Shown: one piece after another, positions 44,263-55,730 of the stretch
Layout: each line of letters opens with the position of its first letter
Position numbering within the stretch: the stretch's first letter is position 1
Made by a program: the position numbers and the translations under genes
Notes under the pieces: model-generated
The model's input: the letters and a program-made list of their open reading frames with translations, nothing else
Told to the model about the DNA's origin: nothing
The model's database searches: none
From: Athripsodes cinereus
Taxonomy: Eukaryota > Arthropoda > Insecta > Trichoptera > Leptoceridae
Direction: 5' to 3'
Length of the DNA: 64,000 bases
Assembly: GCA_947579605.1 (NCBI GenBank)
Contig: OX388320.1
Location: 868,001-932,000, forward strand

Positions 44263-44394
44263 CGAGTGAGGTAACCAGCAGACATAACTGCATGCAATAA
44301 ACAAAAAAAAATATCTTCGCTGAACTGAACACTGACACTCGTAAAAATACAGAAGAGTGGGAGACTAATCCTTTTCCAGGGACTCTACGAATCA
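44263..44394 (-). mobile_element. S1 SINE-like repeat, degenerate
   Basis: GAGGTAACCAGCAGACATAACT, ATATCTTCGCTGAA and AGAAGAGTGGGAGACTAATCC. The central third is deleted. Confidence 0.6.
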
Positions 44395-44894
44395 GATGAT
44401 CACTAAAAAATTCTTTTTATTATCACTGACACTAAGTTTACAGATTATACGAGTTTTAAGAAAATTTTGTCCAATCTGTGTGAGAATATTGTTCTGATAA
44501 AATGAAACGAAATTTTAACCATCACAAATAATAATAATTTATTTTCCTTATTGGATTTCCTCTTCACCGGAAATTGGCAGTAATGTGTGGAGGTCTATAA
44601 AGGTCATAGTGGATTGGGGTTCAGGAAGTAAATCATAGAGAGGCGCGATAGTAATCAGTGCGGCAGGGCCCTGGGACCGCAGCACAGGGGGCAGTACTAC
44701 ACGCCCATTAGATTGTACGCTTCAATTCGCCGCCGCTGACTGTCTCCTCTTCTTTTCAACGATAAATTATTACTCCAGCAATCATTGGACAGTATTTTTA
44801 CAATGATAATAATATTATTATTGAGTTCGTTAATTCACTCATTCATACCATGATGAAAATCGTAATTTTTATTTTTAAATTGTTCTAGATTAAT
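44395..44894. other. Non-coding stretch with a GC-rich patch
   Basis: 44640-44750 (GGCGCGATAGTAATCAGTGC, GGGCCCTGGGACCGCAG) is clearly GC-richer and may be an unrecognised repeat. Confidence 0.4.
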
Positions 44895-45012
44895 TATTCC
44901 AATCAATTCAACTCCGTAACCGAGCAGAAACATTCTGTTCACTCCAAGAATCAAACTCACTATCCTCCGCTTACAAAGCGAGCGCATAGTCCGCTAGTCG
45001 ATCTATTTAAAT
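44895..45012 (-). mobile_element. S5 tRNA-derived SINE
   Basis: The minus strand starts AGATCGACTAGCGGACTATG, continues CGCTCGCTTTGTAAGCGGAG and has a decayed B box AGTTTGATTCTTGG, then ACAGAATGTTTCTGCTCGG and a TGATTGGAATAATTAATCT end. An old tRNA-headed SINE; a 3' piece may also be at 40.42 kb. Confidence 0.55.
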
Positions 45013-45035
45013 GTAAATTATAATTGTGGTTTATT

Positions 45036-45400
45036 CATTGTTGAAATAACTTTGTTTCTCGGATATTTCAGGAGTCCAAGAACTCCTCTATTTATCCGTT
45101 TAGGTGACAATTTATTTATCTTTCAACTATTTCTAGTCTGTCAGTACTACGATGCCAGTGTTTGAATCTCCGATCCCATCACGTCAGTGGGCAGAGGACC
45201 CGGCTGTCGTAGAAGATCCCATCTTGAGACCCACACATTCATGAATGTCTTGAAGTATGAAGCGTCTGTAGCATTTAAAAACACTTCCCCAAACCAGATG
45301 GGTCGAGGAGTGTCAACAGTCATTCCCAGAATCATTTCCTCTCTTGCATCCATCATCAAAGGAATATCCCAATGGATATGTTCCGCATATTGAGCTCCTG
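45036..45400 (-). pseudogene. R1-like LINE C-terminus and 3' end, second subfamily
   Basis: The minus strand from about 45400: GAQYAEHIHWDIPLMMDARE, EMILGMTVDTPRPIWFGEVF, then FKTFMNVWVSRWDLLRQPG and TAA/TAG-type end near 45147. It aligns with the 7.5-8.5 kb protein (GAQYAGHILWEC...TPRPIWFGEV...VWVSRWELLRQPG), but the last zinc-knuckle cysteine is replaced (WEC to WDI). The 3' region has AGGAGT-TCTTGG-ACTCCT and GAAATATCCGAGAAAC. It diverges enough in its 3' part to be a distinct subfamily, shared with 61.53 kb. Confidence 0.8.
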
Positions 45401-46184
45401 TTCCATATGTGATTTATTTTATTGTCAATAAAAAAGATTTAAACCGACAATTGTATAACGTTGTCTTAAAATGGTGCAACGTATTTCTTTCAGTATTTGG
45501 AAGTACCACCGGTCAACTAAAGGTTAAGACTGTTATTAATGAAATAATAAAGAAAATAATTGATAAATCTCTGCTTGTTAGTAAGGTATCACTTACTCAA
45601 GTATAATAGGTGAAAATAGTTGTTATTCCTTGTTTTTAAGTACGACTACAGGTACTAGGTACTAGATAAGAGATAATATCTATGTACGTACAATATAGGT
45701 ACCTACATTCCTATCTATTATAATATACTAGATACGTTTACAACCCCTTCACAATAGTCTCTCACAGCACAACACAATATGTCAGCTAATAAAGTAATCA
45801 AGCAACCCTAAAACTACCCCTCCACTATTTAATATGTACTCTGTGCAATTATATTTGTAGTAGTGTATATCATAGACAGTAGGTATTACTCCATGTATGT
45901 AGTAGTCATACTCGTGTATGTATTTTATTAACCGACTGACAATCATCCCTGATCTTATCGCAAGTTCGATTTACGCTAGTTAATAATATATTATAAATCC
46001 TTTATTCAAGTAAGCAAACAAAGATGTTCCAGTTTTCTCTTTCTTTCTTTCTGTGAGTAATCTCTTACCACGTGCGCTGTCATTTGTATCATGTTGTTGC
46101 CAGTTTTAAACAATTTACTCCATTATTTTGACACTTTCTAGGGAAGTACTTACGCCATCTGCAATATAGTTAATCTGTCAATTT
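45401..46184. other. AT-rich stretch without recognisable gene
   Basis: 45640-45715 is rich in TAGGTACCTA-type steps. No element identified. Confidence 0.5.
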
Positions 46185-46562
46185 GATTTGTAGATATTTT
46201 TTAGGGTAGTCTTTGGGTTAGATGCAAGATAGCCTTTGCGATAAACTCGCCCTTTGTATATTGATTGCATTTTATTTGAATGTATACCTTCTATCTAATT
46301 ATTTGTAATCAGTGTATGCATAACAAAGAAATAAATAAAACTACTTTACGAGATAATAAATGCAATTCGATTTGTAGGTATTTTTGAGGGTAGTCTTTAG
46401 GTTAGATGCAAGATAGTCTTTGCGATAAACTCGCCCTTTGTATATTGATTGCATTTTATTTTAAAGTATACCTTCTATCGAATTATTTGTAATAAGTGTA
46501 TAGTTAAGAATGAATAACAAAGAAATAAATAAAACTACTTTACTAGGTAATAAATTCAATTC
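46185..46562 (+). repeat. Tandem duplication of a Jockey-like LINE tail, 2 x ~184 bp
   Basis: GATTTGTAGATATTTTTTAGG at 46185 recurs at 46369. Both units carry GGTTAGATGCAAGATAG, TGCGATAAACTCGCCCTTTG, TATATTGATTGCATTTTATTT and AAAGAAATAAATAAAACTACTTTAC. Unit 2 has an extra AGTTAAGAATGA stretch. Unlike single-tail insertions elsewhere, the copies include identical flanking bases, so this is a duplication after insertion. Confidence 0.8.
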
Positions 46563-47195
46563 GAGAATGAGGTGTATATTTTTCGTTAAACTAGTACGGA
46601 TTGTAATTGATCAACACAAGCCAATGCAGCCCTAACAAGGCCATTGTTTCATTTTATTATAATTCTGTGGCCGCCACAGGAAATCTAATATAGAGCATCC
46701 GGAATGGAGGGGGGGGCATCTCCCCACTGTCATACTGTCACCATACATAGTAGGTACTCGTATACCTATCTATATCTCACTAACCTGTACGTAAATGAAT
46801 TCAAGAATGTGAATTCCGTCATGTAGCGATGAAATGTATGTAGTAAATAATTAATTCTTTACTATTCTAGTCTATTCTAAGCCTAGTCTAGTCTATTCTA
46901 TCTATACCACTACAGCAACTGTCACACGTATGGTAGTCAGTGAACTATATGTAAGTATTAGATAAACGTATCAATCAATATCATACATACATTAATAAGC
47001 GTTAGTATGATATTTTGTATGAATACACTTGCCTATTATAGGGCATATAAAACCTGCTGAAAATAGTGACAGATTTCTGTTTTACATTCGGTTCAATTGC
47101 TTGAAATCTACGGAGTCCATTTATCCCTGAATTTGTCAGTATAACTCATTTCTATGGAACGGAGAACCTTGTTTGTTTATCACATCTTGTTAGCC
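46563..47195. other. Non-coding stretch
   Basis: 46660-46745 includes GTGGCCGCCACAGG and a GGGGGGGG run. Nothing assignable. Confidence 0.45.
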
Positions 47196-47242
47196 TGTTT
47201 GTTACTCCACTTGCGGTGGATGCCGCGATGGAATCTATCGAT
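47196..47242 (+). mobile_element. S1 3' end fragment
   Basis: GTTACTCCACTTGCGGTGGA and TGCCGCGATGGAATC resemble the last 45 bp of S1. Confidence 0.45.
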
Positions 47243-47261
47243 AAACATTTTTTTTAAATAT

Positions 47262-47424
47262 ATATCTGGGATTGTTATAAACCCAAATACAACCTTATTC
47301 ACCTTTCACAGTAAGCTAAAAGCTTGAGACGTGAAAGGGGAGTTTGCTGGCATCTTGGTTCGAATAACAGACCTCCTGTTTACGAGGCCAAGACTCTGCC
47401 TCCAGGCTACCGACCAACTCATAT
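47262..47424 (-). mobile_element. S3 tRNA-derived SINE
   Basis: Minus strand: CGGTAGCCTGGAGGCAGAGTC head, TTATTCGAACCAAG as a damaged B box, then GTGAAAGGTGAATAAGG and TTTGGGTTTATAAC tail. Confidence 0.65.
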
Positions 47425-49148
47425 TTTTGAAGCATGTTTGATAAAAAAAAAAACTTCTACAATTCATTCTTTCTCAATGTATTTCTTAATTAGATTGCAG
47501 TTTGCCATCTTGTTTTCTTCATGAAATGATTTAATTAAAAACGTCTTTTTTAATTTTATTCACAATCATCCGAGCAACAGTTTGTTTTGAAAATGCATTA
47601 AAATTAATTAAAATACGCTTATGAAAAATATTTTTCATTTCACTACTCTGTTTAATTTCATCTTCAACTAAAAATCAAAATGCAAACACTTTCAAATACG
47701 AATTTTATATTTTGCTTATTTCTTCGCTTTCAAGACCTAACATAGTAATTATATTTTTCATAAGAAACAATATATAGATTTAGAATAATGAGTTTTATGC
47801 ACCGTCAATCTCGATTTTAGTTATGAGACATTTTTATAACATTTGTTTAAATCGAGTAACAGATAATAGGTAGGTACATAGTGCTTAATATTATGCAAAT
47901 TTATCGCAACTGTTACATAATAAATCCTTCGAAAATGAGTAAAATTTTTCACTTCGAGGCCAGAATGATATGCACTTAAGATATTTTAACACACCCTGAC
48001 AGATTAGGAGCGCAGCCTGACTAGTGAAGTGCAAAAGCAAATTTATATTTTCACCCTTCACATTGCATGAGCTCCTGGTGCATAATACGTTATACAAACA
48101 GATCATAGTAAAGTTATTATAAAAAAATACGCAACTCCTGCAGGAGGATTCTCTTAAAGGTACCTACCTATCTTCAGCACTGCTTGACTCTTAATACATG
48201 AGATTACTCCGCAGTCACGTATCTCTATGGTGTTATTACACATTACCATTCTGCAAATCCATCCACACCACCTCATACCTGCCTGATACAAAGAGCGCAT
48301 ACTTGGGCAACAAGTAACAGATTATTCCATCAAAATTTAAATATGAATGCGAATATTCAGTAGCTGCTATTTATTATTTCACCTGTGAATTTTTATTTCT
48401 ATTTAGGGTGCTCGCGTACAAGGTTGAATTATTATTTACAAAATTACATAGATTTGTTAAATACGATTTTTCTTAGGTTTGTTTCAAGATATTATTCATT
48501 GTCAGTATGGATAGAAAAAATGTGATCTGTAAGGTTACAAAAAAAAGATATACATCTATTTCAGTGAGGTTAATGATTTGCGAATTCAGATAAATTTGGA
48601 CATTTTAAACATGTTTTAATTCAGGTACTTATTTATTTTAACATTTAACATCAGCCAGTGTACAAGTATTTGCTGACTGATAGTTACAAAACATTGAAAG
48701 AAACTGAACAAAAAACATAATTACTTATTTTCTTGCTCACACTCACATTACTTTATAATTGGAAGAACAGAATAAATGATTTTATTAGAATATGTGATTT
48801 TTAGCAAATTCGTAGAATGGCATATATTATGTGAATCATGTTCTTGATGTTATATTAGTTAGTTTCATTCGTTGGATGTTGGTACAAGTTTTGTCATGCG
48901 GCATCTAATAACTTCAGACATTTGTACAAGTAGCAAAGCCATCACCTATGTACACATTAGGGGACTCCCGAGGCTGTCTTAGTCTGATATCTAAAAACGT
49001 TTTCTTTTTCTCATTCTCGTATTAAGTTGATGTGACTTTGGCGGTCACCCTTGCAAAGGCACCCCTGTCCTGCACCAATCGGAAGAGTTTACAAGAATTT
49101 ATACATACGTTACATAGCTCTAAGATTTTGGAGACCACGTCGTCTCTA
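47425..49148. other. AT-rich stretch without recognisable gene
   Basis: 48625-48700 may hold an old LINE tail (TTATTTATTTTAACATTTAAC). 49020-49080 is GC-richer (CACCCTTGCAAAGGCACCCC). No coding frame. Confidence 0.45.
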
Positions 49149-49233
49149 ATCTATCCCGTCAATTAAAGTACCTTCCGTCTTACAACGTTCTCCTTTTATC
49201 TATCCCGTCAATTAAAGTACCTTCCGTCTTACA
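49149..49233. repeat. 36-bp direct duplication
   Basis: ATCTATCCCGTCAATTAAAG plus TACCTTCCGTCTTACA occurs at 49149-49184 and 49198-49233, exact, 13 bp apart. Confidence 0.8.
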
Positions 49234-49373
49234 GTCGTCAAATTATGCTAAATAGTGTCAGTAATGCCAATAATATCTTTCAAAAATGATTAATTGTAAC
49301 GATTTAGTAGACCCTTAGTTAGATTGTCAATTAAGCGGATACCACAGTTTATTAGATGTTAATTTATTTCATT

Positions 49374-49445
49374 GAATTCCCGGTAAAGAATATATCTCCC
49401 ACTATATTGTCAGATTTCGAATGTTCTGTAAAAGACAGATGACAA
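49374..49445 (+). mobile_element. S1 SINE-like repeat, 5' fragment
   Basis: CCCGGTAAAGAATATATCTC, CCACTATATTGTCAG, GAATGTTCTGTAAAAGACAG. Confidence 0.55.
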
Positions 49446-49721
49446 ATGAAGCCGAAAAATGCCACTCTTGATTAAAACTTGTTGTAGAAGAAAACGTTTG
49501 TTTTAAATCCTTGAAGACAGATATTCATAAAACATAACAATTAAAACATGAAAATTAAAGCATTCGAAATTAAAACGTGCTGTTTGTTAACGTTAAAAAT
49601 CTTCTGTTCGGTGCACCAACAATCTTGAACGACCTAGCTTTTTATTGTTACATAGAGGACCGCTTGCATATCTACTACATGCAATTGATCTGCTTGCTGC
49701 AACATTTTTAAGATACCCTAT

Positions 49722-50091
49722 GATGATATCATCATCATCATCTCGCCCTCAACGCTCCTCTCAGGGCAGAAACCAGCCTCCTCCATTCAGAGCGTCTCTG
49801 TGCCAATTGCGTCACCTCTTTCCACGACATTCCCTGCGCTCTGAAATCGTTGTCATAGGAACGGTGTATTGTGAAAGAGGGACGCCCGGGCCGACGGAAC
49901 CCTTGCGGACGGAGGAACAGTGCTCTTTTTGGCCAACGATCATTAGGCATTCTCAAAACATGTCCCAGCCAGGACCATCGTCTCTCCTGTATTACTAAGA
50001 TTACAGGTCTCTGCTGGGTGCGCCGGCGCACAACATCATTTGTAACAAGTTCATACAATTTGACATTTTGAGATAGATATTTATTTGACAA
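49722..50091 (-). CDS. LINE family B C-terminus, longest copy (partial, frame altered at its end)
   Basis: The minus frame 50091-49738 reads LYELVTNDVVRRRTQQRPV, ILVIQERRWSWLGHVLRMPN, DRWPKRALFLRP, RRPGRPSFTIHRSYDNDFR, AQGMSWKEVTQLAQRRSEWR, RLVSAL. WLGHVLRMP, RRPGRP and W...AQ.R..WR are the post-reverse-transcriptase LINE signature. Compared with 34.7 kb, eight bases are missing between GCCCTG and AGAGGAGCGTTGA. The usual CSREER-stop is therefore replaced by RGALRAR, and the frame ends at a TGA in the ATG tail. The true 5' part is missing. The 117-residue plus-strand frame over the same bases is a shadow. Confidence 0.8.
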
Positions 50092-50099
50092 TATACCTA

Positions 50100-50705
50100 T
50101 TTATATTAAATGTTGGATTCTAGATCTGCACCGAGAGTTACCCCCAGACATGAAAACACAATTCTCTTTAGGAATACTCAATGAGTTGAGTGATTGCAAA
50201 TATTTATATAGGAATCAAGACGTTATTATAGGAGTATATAAGAGATATGGAATTGAAGTAACGCAGCGTGTTTATCTTTGAATATATTATTATTGTTACA
50301 TATATTACCTAATGTATAGGTACATATTCATTCATTCTTCATAGTATCACATTGTAATCCCCCTTCAAAAAATTTTTGTGTTTCATATTGGTACATATTT
50401 ATTGTATTTTTTTTTATTTATTTATTTTTGATAATTTTATCAATTTTTCATAGTGTTTGTGATTTTTGTTTTCTTTTTGCTATGTGTGTTTTGTTTTATT
50501 TTATTTTAATATGATGTGGTTAGATGGAAGAAATCACTAACATAGTGATAATCTCGCCACTGCATATCATCACTTTTTTTTAATATGAATTGCTTTGTTG
50601 ACTTTGTAATGTAAATAATGATGTGCAAGAAGAATAATATAAATAAATAAGTTTTCATCTTCCGCTATGATTTTAATATCACACTTTTTTTGAAAAAAAA
50701 AAGAA
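50100..50705. other. AT-rich stretch without recognisable gene
   Basis: Low-complexity T-rich DNA at 50400-50510. Nothing assignable. Confidence 0.5.
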
Positions 50706-50800
50706 TAATTTGAGTTTTTTGTAAAAACCCAATTACAACTTAATACACCTTTTCGCAATAACTTAAAAGCTTGTTTCGTGAAATGGGAATTTATCGGTGT
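50706..50800 (-). mobile_element. S3 SINE, 3' part
   Basis: TTTTGTAAAAACCCAATTAC, ACACCTTTTCGCAATAACTTA and AAAAGCTTGTTTCGTGAAATGG follow the order of the 47.3 kb copy. Confidence 0.55.
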
Positions 50801-50817
50801 TTTTCAATTCATTTAGA

Positions 50818-50950
50818 AACTCAGCGATGAGGCTTGCCACCCATCCCAAAAGTATTATATTTGTTTGCACGGAGAGGACTGCTTACATGTTAATTACATG
50901 CAGCTGGTCTGCTGGCTACCCCAAATGTAGAATTTGGCGTGATGCGATGG
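50818..50950 (+). mobile_element. S1 SINE-like repeat, 3' two thirds
   Basis: AACTCAGCGATGAGGCTTGCC, GCACGGAGAGGACTGCTTAC, GCAGCTGGTCTGCTGGCTACC and a TTTGGCGTGATG end. It begins directly after the S3 tail. Confidence 0.75.
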
Positions 50951-51774
50951 ATGGAAATTGATATAGACATGGTAAAATTCTAAAATGTTACATACATAGA
51001 TAGTTTTATATTTAAACAAATTCTAACGTATCATGTCCATGGATGTTTCTATAGTATTTTTATAATATGCATATTAGATAATTGAGAGAATAGGACCCTC
51101 ATGGATTTTTTCTTCTTTACTTCCCCAAAAGGTATGCAGGCGTTACAAGATGGATGAATGTTTATAAAGATAGATAGAAATAACATTATATCTTCCATTT
51201 CATGGTCCAATACACACACACATCGAGATTTATTATGGGAAAGAAGCCATACATTTTATCTATTGTATGGAGACGCTCCTGACCATTTATGAAATCTTTA
51301 GGTACATCATTTTCAATTTAAATCTTCATGCAATACTATTTCTTAATCAATTCGGATACCTTCCTTCAGGATTACTCTGCCAAAAATACGTGCATACCGA
51401 TCGCGCGGTAGCGGTAGTGCGGTGTTTTTGACCATAGTCCCTTCGTGCGTCGTATGATCAAGATCAAGACTAGATTAAGATCGTATTTAGATTGTGTCAA
51501 GAGTAGCCCTGCTTATTTAATTAAATTCTTCACAACATATTTTGGTTGAAAGATTATCAAAATATTTCGCAGCCTTTTCAAGTTGAATTCGTATTAAAAG
51601 ACGTAATTGGGTGTTGAATAAATGTTACAATAAAACCTTCCTTATTTATTGTGACTGGCAAAATTCCCGTATAAATATTTAAGTCCGTTTGAAAATATGT
51701 ATCTAAGTTGGTTCGTTCATTCTTTCTTCTTATGATTGTTCACATTTTGATCTCCAATTTTCATATCCACTGGA
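50951..51774. other. Non-coding stretch
   Basis: 51395-51500 is GC-richer (CGATCGCGCGGTAGCGG) and matches none of the repeats here. Confidence 0.4.
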
Positions 51775-51950
51775 TTTCGCTATTCATAAGAGTGCAGATA
51801 ATGAAATTCTCCTTGGAATGACCACAAGAGTTCACTACACGGGGCCTTGCACATTTCGAAGGATCGCTCAAGGTGGAGACAGAGTCTACAGAACAGGACA
51901 TGATGGTAACGATCCTCAAGATTGAGGGATCGACGGAGATGATGATGATA
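51775..51950 (+). pseudogene. LINE C-terminal remnant with ATG tail
   Basis: DRSRWRQSLQNRT appears in the frame at 51872, then stops, and a GATGATGATGAT tail. D R.RWR is the closing motif of many RTE-like LINEs. Family differs from A and B. Confidence 0.5.
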
Positions 51951-52419
51951 CAAATTTATTTATTTATTAAAAAAATGTATCATAACCCAATCATCAATCA
52001 ATTTAAATGTGACTCTAAATTGTAACTTGCCTTGAATAAAGACAAAAGTCTAAAATATGTTCTTCAATTTCGTGTTTGTCCTTGATTGAAACCAGGTTTA
52101 ATAAAGCTAAAATGTAAAGATTCATAACAACAACAACTTTGTGTATTGTTCCTTTTGCTGGTTAAAAGTGTTGTGAGCGATGGTGGTAGGTGCGCAGTGG
52201 TTATGTTGTTACACGGAAAGTGCGACGTAAAACCAATTTGGTTTAGATTATTACCGTTGTAAAATACAATCACTTGTAAAATGTTTGTTAATATTGTGTT
52301 ATATAGGTTTGCTATTCAGAACAAAATTACGAAAATACACATCGACTTGATATTGCAGAAGCTAGAAACATTTTAAAGGCAAAATCCATATCCTTATGAG
52401 AGTTATTCAATAAATTTGG
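51951..52419. other. Non-coding stretch
   Basis: The 69-residue frame at 52064-52273 minus has no domain. 52325-52350 (AAAATACACATCGACTTGA) could be a T-element edge. Confidence 0.35.
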
Positions 52420-52515
52420 GTTAGTTGTATATTGATTGCATGTGACTTGAATGTATACCTTTTATATTATTGTTTGTTATCAATGTACAGTAAAGAATGA
52501 ATAAATAAATAAATT
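52420..52515 (+). mobile_element. Jockey-like LINE tail
   Basis: TATATTGATTGCATGTGACT, TATCAATGTACAGTAAAGAATG and AATAAATAAATAAATT. Confidence 0.55.
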
Positions 52516-52598
52516 GAATTATTCGAAGCTCACTTCTGAAAGTGATATTGAAACTCGTGATTGCTATTCTGATTTATTTTTATTAGCCTGTATGTATC

Positions 52599-52768
52599 GG
52601 CCCGGGCGTTCCTCTTTCACAATACACCGTTCCTATGATAACGACATCACAGCATAGGGTATGTCGTGGGAAGAGGTGACGATATTGGCACAGAGACGCC
52701 CTGAATGGAGGAGGCTGGTTTCTGCCCTGTGTTCTCGAGAGGAGTGTTGAGGGTGATGATGATGATGA
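52599..52768 (+). pseudogene. LINE family B C-terminal fragment
   Basis: GRSSFTIHRSYDNDITA, TAG, then GMSWEEVTILAQRRPEWRRL, VSALCSREEC and stop, with a GATGATGATGATGA tail. One internal stop. Confidence 0.7.
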
Positions 52769-53805
52769 AGTATGTTTTTCATTTTGTTTGCTGGCTATAT
52801 CACATGCAGAAAATGTATATTATCAAACATTTGATAGGTTGTACTATCAAAGCGTTCACAAATTTGTGTGTATCTAATACAAATATTTTTATATTTTTTG
52901 TACTTTTTCAATAATTGTATACCTACAAGTAGACTTCTGAAATTCTAAGTAGATAATAAATAAAGAAATATGCCTAATTCAATATTCGTATTATTTTATT
53001 ATAGATATACCTTATGTAGGTATGTATTTTTCCACGCTGTTATCTTCCTACTATTTTTCTCTTAAATGTGGGCATCTGGGGTTTCAAACTTTAAGTTGTT
53101 TCGTTGCGAAGAGGTTTTTGACATTTTGCCACGTAGGTACCTACCTATTTTTTTTTACTTTAATATGAGCATGTGGGGTGTCAAACTTCAAGTTTCTACA
53201 TTAGGAAGATGTATTCAGTGCTTTTGTCTATGCAGCTACCTGACTTTTTACATTTTAGGTTCTCACATAATTATCACCATAGCTATTTTTTTCAATAGAA
53301 TCTTATTTCATCACATAATGCGAACCCAAAGCTGCATCAGTTTCCTATATCTGCTGTATGATAAAACTACAAAGTGAAACAAAATGAACGACAATAAAGG
53401 CATAAAAATAAAATATACCATAAAAATTTAACGCCTAAATTTCGTATTGTCAGGGCGGATATTGTTCTGTTATATTACAGCTGGGAGAGTTGGGGAGGGA
53501 CACGTGGCAGATTAGGGGAGGAAATGCAGACATGATGGGGATGACGAAACGGAATTATTGCAACGCAGCCTCTGGGTGATGCAGACTGAACTGAAATGTT
53601 TACTGATCAAACATGTAGATCACGTAGACACTCTTCCCAACATAATAATACCTCTATGCCTCCGTGGGTGACAATAATATTATAGAAACTGATAATGTTG
53701 CCAGGTGTCTATATAATGATGGTGTTGCAAGGTGTAAGGTGCAATATAATTACCTACTAATCCATAGATAATAAAACAATACGATGAAATTACTAGAGTC
53801 GCTGT
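52769..53805. other. Non-coding stretch with a small internal repeat
   Basis: ATGTGGGCATCTGGGGTTTC (53067) and ATGAGCATGTGGGGTGTCAA (53165) are related repeats about 100 bp apart. The 103-residue frame at 53066-53377 runs over them and has no domain. 53460-53590 is purine-rich. Confidence 0.4.
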
Positions 53806-54205
53806 CAAAGAATAAATCTCTAACTCTTTTCTCCTCCACTCCTCCACAAAGTTCAAGTTTTCGAGTGTCCTTTGAGTTAAAAGGATTGTGATGAATTTTT
53901 ATTTTAACATGAAATATGTTTTATTTATTGTTTAAGTTGTTTTTTGAATATTTTTACTAGAAAGTTTATTTTAATGTAATTTAATGTGAATAATATTTTG
54001 TGAATGTTATATTTTGTAAACATCTCTCACCGCAAAGGTGAAAACTGTAAAGGTGAGTGGTGACATTTTTAGGCAATAAATAATAATAATAATAATGAGA
54101 TTTACCACCTATCCTGAATGTCTTCTTGCCTGATTTATTGTTGACACGGAGGAAATAACCTGTATGTTTGCATGTAGTTAATCTACTAGTATCCGCATTT
54201 TGCCT
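53806..54205 (+). mobile_element. S1 SINE-like repeat split by another insertion
   Basis: The S1 5' part is at 53806-53875 (AAGTTTTCGAGTGTCCTTTGA) and the 3' part at 54098-54205 (GAGATTTACCACCTATCCTG, GACACGGAGGAAATAACCTG). Between them 220 bp ending AGGCAATAAATAATAATAATAAT look like a retroposed 3' end with an AAT tail. Confidence 0.55.
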
Positions 54206-54894
54206 GAGGCCGCAGAAACAATCTAAATATAATAAAGAATAAATAAATGCGTATGTAATATGATTACTCTCCCTATTATTGTATTGATTTTGCGGTTCTG
54301 AGGTTTTCTTCCATTATAACTGTATTCTTATTTTTCTTAGTCATCAGTATTTTGTTTAACCCCTTCCTTAGCGAAACGGATCACGTAATATCAATTTGTC
54401 TCCTAATTGGGGTACAATTGTTTCTAATTACAAGATGGAGTTTTATTTTATATTTTCTTTTTTCATTTTTCGAACAATGCCTGCCGATACCTTAATGAAG
54501 GGTTTTCGTGGAACAATGACGATACTAAATTAATTAATTTTATTATTTATTTTAAGTATTCATGAAATTTTAATTGTATCTCATTCGTTCTTTCATTTAT
54601 TCATTCTTTCTTTCTTCAACGCTTTTCTTTAAAATAAACTTCCATTCGGAGAAATTTTCGTCGATGACTCTCTTACTACTTAAAGAAAGATGAATGATTT
54701 ATTCGGCCCCGTTTAATGAGGTGACCATCTTCCCTAATGAAGTAATCATAACAGGTCTTCAGTTTGCTCTTGGTTGATTTTTCTAAAGGTTCTCGGATAG
54801 TCGATTCGCGATGACAGTTTCCGCGAGTGTAAAAATCCTGTCCTAGAAACAGGACTTGTTGGCTCTGTTGATCTCGTCCAGCTTATTGATATAT
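54206..54894. other. Low-repeat stretch
   Basis: 54700-54890 matches no repeat family here and is of mixed composition; CCTGTCCTAGAAACAGG forms a small hairpin at 54838-54854. Could be unique sequence. Confidence 0.4.
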
Positions 54895-55042
54895 GTTTTT
54901 ATTATATATATAATATTATAAAATGATAAAAACAACATAAACACTGTTTACTTTCACTATATTATGTTTTAATATAGTGAAAGTAAACAGTGTTTATGTT
55001 GTTTTTATAATTTTATATAATATATATTATATATAATAAAAA
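54895..55042. repeat. Near-perfect 70-bp hairpin
   Basis: The left arm 54895-54962 (GATAAAAACAACATAAACAC, TGTTTACTTTCACTATATT) and right arm 54971-55042 (AATATAGTGAAAGTAAACAG, TGTTTATGTTGTTTTTAT) are inverted copies around an 8-bp loop TATGTTTT. Probably a foldback-type mobile element or recently formed palindrome; no target duplication found. Confidence 0.85.
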
Positions 55043-55730
55043 TGAACATTCACAAAGTTAACACCGTTAAAAACGAATATTTATATATGTTTTTGTTGAG
55101 CGTAAGAATCTGCTTGCTGCTGTGCACTGAGATGTAATAGTATAAGAGTCTTGTAAACCATAAGGCACAGTTTGTATTGGACCCCTTCACCTAAATTAGT
55201 GCAACTTTCCAGGAAAGTTGTGATGTGATAGCCTTTATTCTTACGGAAAATGAGCTTTCAGCACCACACTGAGAAAAGGTACATCTCCAAATTCAATTGA
55301 TATTTCACAATAAATTGTTTTGCTCGCCTTACCATTGATATAATATGACATAAAGATCAAATTCAACATTACGTAACATCAAATCATTTCGCATTTACCA
55401 TTAACTATATTTCGTTCGGCGCTTACCAATCTTTTAGTTACCCAAACATCCGTGTATGGCGCTAGTTGGTTTAAAATCATAGTCAGGTAAGAACATTATG
55501 GCTTGTGAAATTGTCACACGCATAAAAATACATTATGATTGACGAAACGTATTTCAATAGTACAATACTGTTTTATTTATTTGTAGTATTTTCGTTATTA
55601 TACAAATAACTAAATAATTAAATACTAATTTATTGTTTTTTAATATAATGAATACACTAGAATGGTTATAAAATGTGTTATATTTTGATAAAAAAAACAA
55701 TACTTTGGTCATTATTAATTAATCTAATGG
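55043..55730. other. Stretch before the exon-like cluster
   Basis: AACTTTCCAGGAAAGTT at 55203-55219 is a perfect short palindrome. 55415-55500 is of mixed composition. No repeat family recognised. Confidence 0.45.

Noticed and set aside
49645..49998. 117-codon plus-strand open frame
   Set aside because: Antisense shadow of the family B LINE frame; that strand has no recognisable motif.
53066..53377. 103-codon plus-strand open frame
   Set aside because: Lies over two related non-coding repeats (GTGGGCATCTGGGGTTTC and AGCATGTGGGGTGTCAA), has no domain, and is hydrophobic by base composition.
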